Below are positions 50,591 to 61,800 of a DNA stretch of 64,000 nucleotides, one piece after another; position 1 is the first letter of the stretch; every line of letters begins with the position of its first letter. A model generated the notes under the pieces. That model was not told the origin of the DNA, made no database searches, and saw only the letters and a list, made by a program, of their open reading frames with translations. Source of the DNA: Ptiloglossa arizonensis (taxonomy: Eukaryota > Arthropoda > Insecta > Hymenoptera > Colletidae); contig NW_027478385.1 of NCBI RefSeq assembly GCF_051014685.1, positions 1,240,001 to 1,304,000 on the forward strand, read 5' to 3'. Made by a program: the position numbers and the translations under genes.

Positions 50591-53440
50591 CAGATGCATT
50601 AGGAATTTCTCGAGTTCGTCAGTCCGTTCGCGAGATATGGGAGTTTGAAGTTAAGGAATGGTAGAGAAACCATCAAAATTTTCGCAAGTCTCATACTCGA
50701 AAACAATAACTACAAAGGCATAGGGGAAAAATGCACATACCTTTGTATTCGGGCGAGTTTCCACTTCCAGATGCAACAGGAATTTCTCGAGTTCGTCATT
50801 CCGTTCGCGAGATATGGGAGTTTGAAGTTAAGGAATCGTTGAGAAACCATCAAAATTTTCGCAATTCTGATACTCGAAACCAATAACTACAATGGCCTAG
50901 GGGAAAAATACACATACCGTTGTAATCGGTCGAGTTTCTGCTGTCAGATGCAACAGGAATTTCACGAGTTCGTCAATTCGTTCGCGAGATATGGGGGTTT
51001 GAAGTTAAGGAATGCTTGTGGAACCATCAAAATTATCGCAAGTCTGATACTCGAAACCAATAACTACAAAGGCCTAGGGGAAAAATACACGTACCGTTGT
51101 AATCGGGCGAGTTTCTGCTTTCAGATGCAATAGGAAATTCTCGAGTTCGTCAATCCGTTCGCGAGATATGGGAGTTTGAAGTTAAGGAATGGTTGAAAAA
51201 CCATCACAATTTTGGCAAGTCTGATACTCGAAACCAATAACTACTATGGCCTAGGGCAAAAATACACGTACTGTTGTAATCGGGCGAGTTTCTGCTTTCA
51301 GATGCAATAGGAAATTCTCGAGTTCGTCAATCCGTTCGCGAGATATGGGAGTTTGAAGTTAAGGAATGCTTGAGAAACCATCAAAATTTTCGCAACTCTG
51401 ATACTCGAAACGAATAACTACATTGGCCTAGGGGGAAAATACACACACCATTGTAATCATGCGAGTTTCTACTTTCAGATGCAACAGGAATTTCTCGAGT
51501 TCGTCATTCCGTTCGCGAGATATGGGAGTTTGAAGTTAAGGAATGGTAGAGAAACCATCAAAATTTTCGCAAGTCTCATACTCGAAACCAGTAACTACAA
51601 AGGCATAGGGGAAAAATGCACATACCTTTGTAATCGGGCGAGTTTCCACTTCCAGATGCAACAGGAATTTCTCGAGTTCGTCATTCCGTTCGCGAGATAT
51701 GGGAGTTTGAAGTTAAGGAATGGTTGAGAAATCATCAAAATTTTCGCAAGCCTGATACACGAATCCAATAACTACAAATGCCTAGGGGAAAAATACACGT
51801 ACCGTTGTAATCGGGCGAGTTTCTGCTTTCAGATGCAATAGGAAATTCTCGAGTTTGTCAATCCGTTCGCGAGATATGGTAGTTTGAAGTTAAGGAATGG
51901 TTGAGGAACCATCAAAATTTTCGCAAGTCTGATACTCGAAACCAATAACTACAATGGCCTAGGGTAAAAATACACATACCGTTGTAATCGGGCGAGTTTC
52001 TGCTGTCAGATGCAACAGGAATTTCACGAGTTCGTCAATTCGTTCGCGAGATATGGGAGTTTGAAGTTAAGGAATGCTTGAGAAACCATCAAAATTATCG
52101 CAAGTCTCATACTCGAAACCAATAACTACAAAGGCATAGGGGAAAAATGCACATAGCTTTGTAATCGGGCGAGTTTCCACTTCCAGATGCAACAGGAATT
52201 TCTCGAGTTCGTCATTCCGTTCGCGAGATATGGGAGTTTGATGTTAAGGAACGGTTGAGAAACCATCAAAATTTTCGCAATTCTGATACTCGAAACCAAT
52301 AACTACTATGGCCTAGGGGAAAAATACACGTACCGTTGTAATCGGGCGTGTTTCTGCTTTCAGATGCAACAGGAATTTCCCGAGTTCGTCAATCCGTTCG
52401 CGAGATATGGGAGTTTGAAGTTAAGGAATGGTTGAGAAATCATCAAAATTTTCGCAAGCCTGATACACGAATCCAATAACTACAAATGCCTAGGGGAAAA
52501 ATACACGTACCGTTGTAATCGGGCTAGTTTCTGCTTTCAGATGCAATAGGAAATTCTGGAGTTTGTCAATCCGTTCGCGAGATGTGGTAGTTTGAAGTTA
52601 AGGAATGGTTGAGAAACCATCAAAATTTTCGCAAGTCTGATACTCGAAACCAATAACTACAATGGCCTAGGGGAAAAATACACATACCGTTGTAATCGGG
52701 CGAGTTTCTGCTTTCAGATGCAATAGGAAATTCTCGAGTTCGTCAATCCGTTCGCGAGATATGGTAGTTTGAAGTTAAGGAATGGTTGAGAAACCATCAA
52801 AATTTTCGCAAGTCTGATACTCGAAACCAATAACTACAATGGCCTAGGGGAAAAATACACATACCGTTGTAATCGGGCGAGTTTCTGCTGTCAGATGCAA
52901 TAGGAAATTCTCGAGTTCGTCAATCCGTTCGCGAGATATGGGAGTTTGAAGTTAAGGAATGCTTGAGAAACCATCAAAATTTTCGCAACTCTGATACTCG
53001 AAACCAATAACTACAATGGCCTAGGGGGAAAATACCCACACCATTGTAATCATGCGAGTTTCTACTTTCAGATGCAACAGGAATTTCTCGAGTTCGTCAT
53101 TCCGTTCGCGAGATATGGGAGTTTGAAGTTAAGGAATGGTAGAGAAACCATCAAAATTTTCGCAAGTCTCATACTCGAAACCAATAACTACAAAGGCATA
53201 GGGGAAAAATGCACATACCTTTGTAATCGGGCGAGTTTCCACTTCCAGATGCAACAGGAATTTCTCGAGTTCGTCATTCCGTTCGCGAGATATGGGAGTT
53301 TGAAGTTAAGGAATGGTTGTGAAATCATCAAAATTTTCGCAAGCCTGATACACGAATCCAATAACTACAAATGCCTAGGGGAAAAATACACGTACCGTTG
53401 TAATCGGGCGAGTTTCTGCTTTCAGATGCAATAGGAAATT
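50591..53440 (+). repeat. Segmental block, copy 2
   Basis: This is the partner of 44.93-48.02 kb. It is two units shorter over the same landmarks, consistent with two separate one-unit losses relative to copy 1 or gains in copy 1. Identity breaks near 52.10 kb, where AGTCTCATACTCG replaces AGTCTGACACTCG. Confidence 0.82.
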
Positions 53441-55230
53441 CTCGAGTTTGTCAATCCGTTCGCGAGATATGGGAGTTTGAAGTTAAGGAATGGTTGAAAA
53501 ACCATCACAATTTTGGCAAGTCTGATACTCGAAACCAATAACTACTTTGGCCTAGGGCAAAAATACACGTACCGTTGTAATCGGGCGAGTTTCTGCTTTC
53601 AGATGCAATAGGAAATTCTCGAGTTCGTCAATCCGTTCGCGAGATATGGGAGTTTGAAGTTAAGCAATGCTTGAGAAACCATCAAAATTTTCGCAACTCT
53701 GATACTCGAAACCAATAACTACAATGGCCTAGGGGGAAAATACACACACCATTGTAATCGTGCGAGTTTCTGCTTTCAGATGCAACAGGAATTTCTCGAG
53801 TTCGTCATTCCGTTCGCGAGATATGGGAGTTTGAAGTTAAGGAATGGTTGAGAAACCATCAAAATTTTCGCAAGTCTCATACTCGAAACCAATAACTACA
53901 AAGGCATAGGGGAAAAATGCACATACCTTTGTAATCCGGCGAGTTTCCACTTCCAGATGCAACAGGAATTTCTCGAGTTCGTCATTCCGTTCGCGAGATA
54001 TGGGAGTTTGAAGTTAAGGAATGCTTGAGAAACCATCAAAATTTTCGCAACTCTGATACTCGAAACCAATAACTACAATGGCCTAGGGGGAAAATACACA
54101 CACCATTGTAATCGTGCGAGTTTCTGCTTTCAGATGCAACATGAATTTCTCGAGTTCGTCATTCCGTTCGCGAGATATGGGAGTTTGAAGTTAAGGAATG
54201 GTTGAGAAACCATCAAAATTTTCGCAAGTCTCATACTCGAAACCAATAACTACAAAGGCATAGGGGAAAAATGCACATACCTTTGTAATCCGGCGAGTTT
54301 CCACTTCCAGATGCAATAGGAATTTCTCGAGTTCGTCATTCCGTTCGCGAGATATGGGAGTTTGAAGTTAAGGAATGGTTGAGAAACCATCAAAATTTTC
54401 GCAATTCTGATGCTAGAAACCAATAACTACAATGGCCTAGGGGAAAAATACACATACCGTTGTAATCGGGCGAGTTTGTGCTTTCAGATGCAACAGGAAT
54501 TTCTCGAGTTCGTCAATCCGTTCGCGAGATATGGGAGTTTGAAGTTAAGGAATGGTTGAGAAATCATCAAAATTTTCGCAAGCCTGATACACGAATCCAA
54601 TAGCTACAAAAGCCTAGGGGAAAAATACACGTACCGTTGTAATCGGGCGAGTTTCTGCTTTCAGTTGCAATAGGAAATTCTCGAGTTCGTCAATCCGTTC
54701 GCGAGATATGGGAGTTTGAAGTTAAGGAATGGTTGAAAAACCATCACAATTTTCGCAAGTCTGATACTCGAAACCAATAACTACTATGGCCTAGGGCAAA
54801 AATACACGTACCGTTGTTATCGGGCGAGTTTCTGCTTTCAGATGCAATAGGAAATTCTCGAGTTCGTCAACCCGTTCGCGAGATATGGGAGTTTGAAGTT
54901 AAGGAATGCTTGAGAAACCATCAAAATTTTCGCAACTCTGATACTCGAAACCAATAACTACAATGGCCTAGGGGGAAAATACACACACCATTGTAATCGT
55001 GCGAGTTTCTACTTTCAGATGCAACAGGAATTTCTCGAGTTCGTCAATCCGTTCGCGAGATATGGGAGTTTGAAGTTAAGGAATGGTTGAGAAACCTTCA
55101 AAATTTTCGCTGGTCTGATACTCGAAACCAATAACTGGAATGCCCTAGGTCAAAAATACACGTGCCGTTGTAATCGGGCGTGTTTCTGCTTTCAGATGCA
55201 ATAGGAAATTCTCGAGTTCGTCAATCCGTT
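53441..55230 (+). repeat. Mixed monomers with a dimer duplication at 53.65-54.35 kb
   Basis: The pair marked by GCTTGAGAAACC/CAACTCTG and GTCTCATACTCG/AATCCGGCGAG occurs twice 354 bp apart (TCATACTCG at 53877 and 54231). The rest are single units of the 24-53 kb set with no further period. Confidence 0.8.
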
Positions 55231-56128
55231 CGCGAGATATGGTAGTTTGAAGTTAAGGAATGGTTGAGAAACCATCAAAATTTTCGCAAGTCTGATACTC
55301 GAAACCAATAACTACAATGGCCTAGGGGAAAAATACACATACCGTTGTAATCGGGCGAGTTTCTGCTGTCAGATGCAACAGGAATTTCACGAGTTCGTCA
55401 ATTCGTTAGCGAGATATGGGAGTTTGAAGTTAAGGAATGCTTGAGAAACCATCAAAATTATCGCAATTTGGATGCTAGAAACGAATAACTGGAATTGCCT
55501 AGGGGAAAAGTACACAGACCATTAAAATCGGGCGAGTTTCTACTTTCAGATGCAACAGGAATTTCTCGAGTTCGTCATTCCGTTCGCGAGATATGTGAGT
55601 TTGAAGTTAAGGAATGGTTGATAAACCATCACAATTTTCGGAAGTCTGATACTCGAAACCAATAACCACTATGGCCTAGGGCAAAAATACACATACCGTT
55701 GTAATCGGGCGAGTTTCTGCTTTCAGATGCAATAGAAAATTCTCGAGTTCGTCAATCCGATAGCGAGATATGGAAGTTTGAAGTTAAGGAATGCTTGAGA
55801 AACCATCAAAATTTTCGCTGGTCTGATACTCGAAACCAACAACTGGAATGGCCTAGGGGAAAAGTACACACACCGTTGTATTCGGGCGAGTTTCTGCTTT
55901 CAGAAGCAATAGGAAATTCTCGAGCTCGTCAATCCGTTCGCGAGATATGGGAGTTGGAAATTAAGGAATGGTTGAGAAACCATCAACATTTTCGCAAGTC
56001 TGATACTCGAAACCAATAACTGGAATGGCCTAGGGGAAAAGTACACATACCATTGTAATCGGGCGAGTTTCCACTTCCAGATGCAACAGGAATTTCTCGA
56101 GTTCGTCGATCCGTTCGCGAGATATGGT
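55231..56128 (+). repeat. Second relic of the 6-mer HOR
   Basis: m5-like (55.44-55.53 kb), m6-like, m1-like and m2-like units are arranged as at 48.7-49.5 kb. The m1/m2 pair at 55747 lies exactly 37 units after that at 49198. The m5-like unit lies 38 units later, so one unit present near 48.9 kb is missing here. Confidence 0.8.
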
Positions 56129-58804
56129 AGTTTGAAGTTAAGGAATGGTTGAGAAACCATCAAAATTTTCGCAAGTCTGATACACGAAACCAATAACTAC
56201 AAAGGCCTAGGGGAAAAATACACATACGGTTGTAATCGGGCGACTTTCTACTTTCACATGCAACAGGAATTTCTCGAGTTCGTCAATCCGTTCGCGGGAT
56301 ATGGGAGTTTGAAGTTAAGGAATGGTTGAGAAACCATCAAAATTTTCGCAACTCTGATACTCGAAACCAATAACTACAATGGCCTAGGGGGAAAATACTC
56401 ACACCATTTTAATCGTGCGAGATTCTACTTTCAGATGCAACAGGAATTTCTCGAGTTCGTCGTTCCCTTCGCGAGATTTGGGAGTTTGAAGTTAAGGAAT
56501 GGTAGAGAAACCATCATAATTTTCGCAAGTCTCATACTCGAAACCAATAACTACAATGGCCTAGGGGAAAAATACACATACCCTTGTAATCGGGCGAGTT
56601 TCTGCTTTCAGATGCAACAGGAATTTCTCGAGTTCGTCAAACCGTTCGCGAGATATGGGAGTTTGAGTTAAGGAATGGTTGAGAAACCTTCAAAATTTTC
56701 GCTGGTCTGATACTCGGAACCAATAACTGGAATGGCCTAGGTCAAAAACACACGTACCGTTGTAAACGGGCGTGTTTCTGCTTTCAGATGCAATAGGAAA
56801 TTCTCGAGTTCGTCAATTGGTTCGCGAGATATGGGAGTTTGAAGTTAAGGAATGCTTGAAAAACCATCAAAATTATCGCAATTCGGATGCTAGAAACGAA
56901 TAACTGGAATTGCCTAGGGGAAAAGTACCCAGACCATTAAAATCGGGCGAGTTTCTACTTTCAGATGCAACAGGAATTTCTCGAGGTCGTCATTCCGTTC
57001 GCGAGATATGGGAGTTTGAAGTTAAGGAATGGTAGAGAAACCATCAAAAGTTTCGCAAGTCTGATACTCGAAACCAATAAGTACAATGGCCTAGGGGAAA
57101 AATACACATACCGTTGTAATCGGGCGAGTTTCTGCTGTCAGATGCAACAGGAATTTCTCGAGTTCGTCAATTCGTTCGCAAGATATGGGAGTTTGAAGTT
57201 AAGGAATGCTTGAGAAACCATCAAAATTATCGCAATTTGGATGCTAGAAACGAATAACTGGAATTGCCTAGGGGAAAAGTACACAGACCATTAAAATCGG
57301 GCGAGTTTCTACTTTCAGATGGAACAGGAATTTCTCGAGTTCGTCATTCCGTTCGCGAGATATGGGAGTTTGAAGTTAAGGAATGGTTGAGAAACCATCA
57401 AAATTTTCGCAAGTCTGATACACGAAACCAATAACTACAAAGGCCTAGGGGAAAAATACACATACGGTTGTAATCGGGCGACTTTCTACTTTCACATGCA
57501 ACAGGAATTTCTCGAGTTCGTCAATCCGTTCGCGGGATATGGGAGTTTGAAGTTAAGGAATGGTTGAGAAACCATCAAAATTTTCGCAACTCTGATACTC
57601 GAAACCAATAACTACAATGGCCTAGGGGGAAAATACTCACACCATTTTAATCGTGCGAGATTCTACTTTCAGATGCAACAGGAATTTCTCGAGTTCGTCG
57701 TTCCCTTCGCGAGATTTGGGAGTTTGAAGTTAAGGAATGGTAGAGAAACCATCATAATTTTCGCAAGTCTCATACTCGAAACCAATAACTACAATGGCCT
57801 AGGGGAAAAATACACATACCCTTGTAATCGGGCGAGTTTCTGCTTTCAGATGCAACAGGAATTTCTCGAGTTCGTCAAACCGTTCGCGAGATATGGGAGT
57901 TTGAGTTAAGGAATGGTTGAGAAACCTTCAAAATTTTCGCTGGTCTGATACTCGGAACCAATAACTGGAATGGCCTAGGTCAAAAACACACGTACCGTTG
58001 TAAACGGGCGTGTTTCTGCTTTCAGATGCAATAGGAAATTCTCGAGTTCGTCAATTGGTTCGCGAGATATGGGAGTTTGAAGTTAAGGAATGCTTGAAAA
58101 ACCATCAAAATTATCGCAATTCGGATGCTAGAAACGAATAACTGGAATTGCCTAGGGGAAAAGTACCCAGACCATTAAAATCGGGCGAGTTTCTACTTTC
58201 AGATGCAACAGGAATTTCTCGAGGTCGTCATTCCGTTCGCGAGATATGGGAGTTTGAAGTTAAGGAATGGTAGAGAAACCATCAAAAGTTTCGCAAGTCT
58301 GATACTCGAAACCAATAAGTACAATGGCCTAGGGGAAAAATACACATACCGTTGTAATCGGGCGAGTTTCTGCTGTCAGATGCAACAGGAATTTCTCGAG
58401 TTCGTCAATTCGTTCGCAAGATATGGGAGTTTGAAGTTAAGGAATGCTTGAGAAACCATCAAAATTATCGCAATTTGGATGCTAGAAACGAATAACTGGA
58501 ATTGCCTAGGGGAAAAGTACACAGACCATTAAAATCGGGCGAGTTTCTACTTTCAGATGGAACAGGAATTTCTCGAGTTCGTCATTCCGTTCGCGAGATA
58601 TGGGAGTTTGAAGTTAAGGAATGGTTGAGAAACCATCAAAATTTTCGCAAGTCTGATACACGAAACCAATAACTACAAAGGCCTAGGGGAAAAATACACA
58701 TACGGTTGTAATCGGGCGACTTTCTACTTTCACATGCAACAGGAATTTCTCGAGTTCGTCAATCCGTTCGCGGGATATGGGAGTTTGAAGTTAAGGAATG
58801 GTTG
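56129..58804 (+). repeat. 1238-bp (7-mer) tandem duplication, about 2.16 copies
   Basis: The sequence from about 56129 recurs 1238 bp later without a difference at any site I compared, including rare variants GTTCCCTTCGCGAGATTTGG, CATCATAATTTTC, CTCGGAACC, GTAAACGGGCG, GTACCCAGACC, GAGGTCGTC and CGCAAGATATG. A third partial copy starts near 58605 and diverges near 58804 (GGTTGATAAACC). Each copy includes one TTTGAGTTAAGG one-base deletion, which makes the period 1238 rather than 1239. Confidence 0.93.
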
Positions 58805-61800
58805 ATAAACCATCACAATTTTCGGAAGTCTGATACTCGAAACCAATAACCACTATGGCCTAGGGCAAAAATACACATACCGTTGTAATCGGGCGAGTTT
58901 CTGCTTTCAGATGCAATAGAAAATTCTCGAGTTCGTCAATCCGAACGCGAGATATGGAAGTTTGAAGTTAAGGAATGCTTGAGAAACCATCAAAATTTTC
59001 GCTGGTCTGATACTCGAAACCAACAACTGGAATGGCCTAGGGGAAAAGTACACGTACCGTTGTAAACGGGCGTGTTTCTGCTTTCAGATGCAATAGGAAA
59101 TTCTCGAGTTCGTCAATTGGTTCGCGAGATATGGGAGTTTGAAGTTAAGGAATGCTTGAGAAACCATCAAAATTATCGCAATTCGGATGCTAGAAACCAA
59201 TAACTGCAATGGCCTAGGGGAAAAATACACATACCGTTGTAATCGGGCGAGTTTCTGCTGTCAGATGCAACAGGAATTTCACGAGTTCGTCAATTCGTTC
59301 GCGAGATATGGGAGTTTGAAGTTAAGGAATGCTTGAGAAACCATCAAAATTATCGCAAGTCTGATACTCGAAACCAATAACTACAAAGGCCTAGGGGAAA
59401 AATACACGTACAGTTGTAATCGGGCGAGTTTCTGCTTTCAGATGCAATAGGAAATTCTCGAGTTTGTCAATCCGTTCGCGAGATGTGGTAGTTTGAAGTT
59501 AAGGAATGGTTGAGAAACCATCAAAATTTTCGCAAGTCTGATACGCGAAACCAATAACTACAATGGCCTAGGGGAAAAATACACATACCGTTGTAATCGG
59601 GCGGGTTTCTGCTTTCAGATGCAATAGGAAATTCTCGAGTTCGTCAATCTGTTCGCGAGATATGGAAGTGTGAAGTTAAGGAATGGTTGAGAAACCTTCA
59701 AAATTTTCGCAAGTCTGATACACGAAACCAATAACTACAAAGGCCTAGGGGAAAAATACACATACGGTTGTAATCGGGCGACTTTCTACTTTCACATGCA
59801 ACAGGAATTTCTCGAGTTCGTCAATCCGTTCGCGGGATATGGGAGTTTGAAGTTAAGGAATGGTTGAGAAACCATCAAAATTTTCGCTTGTCTGATACTC
59901 GAAACCAATAACTGGAATGGCCTAGGGGAAAAGTACACACACCATTGTAATCGGTCGAGTTTCTACTTTCATATACAACAGGAATTTCTCGAGTTCGTCA
60001 TTCCGTTCGCGAGATATGGGAGTTTGAAGTTAAGGAATGGTTGAGAAACCATCAAAATTTTCGCAATTCCGATGCTAGAAACCAATAACTACAATGGCCT
60101 AGGGGAAAAACACACATACCATTGTAATCGTGCGAGTTTCTACTTTCAGATGCAACAGGAATTTCTCGAGTTCGTCAAACCGTTCGCGAGATATGGGAGT
60201 TTGAGTTAAGGAATGGTTGAGAAACCTTCAAAATTTTCGCTGGTCTGATACTCGAAACCAATAACTGGAATGGCCTAGGTCAAAAACACACGTACCGTTG
60301 TAAACGGGCGTGTTTCTGCTTTCAGATGCAATTGGAAATTCTCGAGTTCGTCAATTGGTTCGCGAGATATGGGAGTTTGAAGTTAAGAAATGCTTGAGAA
60401 ACCATCAAAATTATCGCAATTCGGATGCTAGAAACCAATAACTGGAATGGCCTAGGGGAAAAGTACACACACCGTTGTAATCGGGCGAGTTTCTGCTTTC
60501 AGATGCAACAGGAATTTCTCGAGTTCGTCAATCCGTTCGCGAGATATGGGAGTTTGAAGTTAAGGAATGGTTGAGAAACCTTCAAAATTTTCGCTGCTCT
60601 GATACTGGAAACCAATAACTGGAATGACCTAGGTCAAAAATACACCTACCGTTGTAATCGGGCGTGTTTCTGCTTTCAGATGCAATAGGAAATTCTCGAG
60701 TTCGTCAATCCGTTCGCGAGATATGGTAGTTTGAAGTTAAGGAATGGTTGAGAAACCATCAAAAGTTTCGCAAGTCTGATACTCGAAACCAATAACTACA
60801 ATGGCCTAGGGGAAAAATACACATACCGTTGTAATCGGGCGAGTTTCTGCTGTCAGATGCAACAGGAATTTCTCGAGTTCGTCATTTCGTTCGCGAGATA
60901 TGGGAGTTTGAAGTTAAGGAATGCTTGAGAAACCATCAAAATTATCGCAATTTGGATGCTAGAAACGAATAACTGGAATTGCCTAGGGGAAAAGTACACA
61001 GACCATTAAAATCGGGCGAGTTTCTACTTTCAGATGGAACAGGAATTTCTCGAGTTCGTCATTCCGTTCGCGAGATATGGGAGTTTGAAGTTAAGGAATG
61101 GTTGAGAAACCATCAAAATTTTCGCAAGTCTGATACACGAAACCAATAACTACAAAGGCCTAGGGGAAAAATACACATACGGTTGTAATCGGGCGACTTT
61201 CTACTTTCACATGCAACAGGAATTTCTCGAGTTCGTCAATCCGTTCGCGGGATGTGGGAGTTTGAAGTTAAGGAATGGTTGAGAAACCATCAAAATTTTC
61301 GCAACTCTGATACTCGAAACCAATAACTACAATGGCCTAGGGGGAAAATACACACACCATTGTAATCGTGCGAGTTTCTACTTTCAGATGCAACAGGAAT
61401 TTCTCGAGTTCATCAAACCGTTCGCGAGATATGGGAGTTTGAGTTAAGGAATGGTTGAGAAACCTTCAAAATTTTCGCTGGTCTGAAACTCGAAACCAAT
61501 AACTGGAATGGCCTAGGTCAAAAACACACGTACCGTTGTACACGGGCGTGTTTCTGCTTTCAGATGCAATAGGAAATTCCCGAGTTCGTCAATTGGTTCG
61601 CGAGATATGGGAGTTTGAAGTTAAGGAATGCTTGAGAAACCATCAAAATTATCGCAATTTGGATGCTAGAAACGAATAACTGGAATTGCCTAGGGGAAAA
61701 GTACACAGACCATTAAAATCGGGCGAGTTTCTACTTTCAGATGGAACAGGAATTTCTCGAGTTCGTCATTCCGTTCGCGAGATATGGGAGTTTGAAGTTA

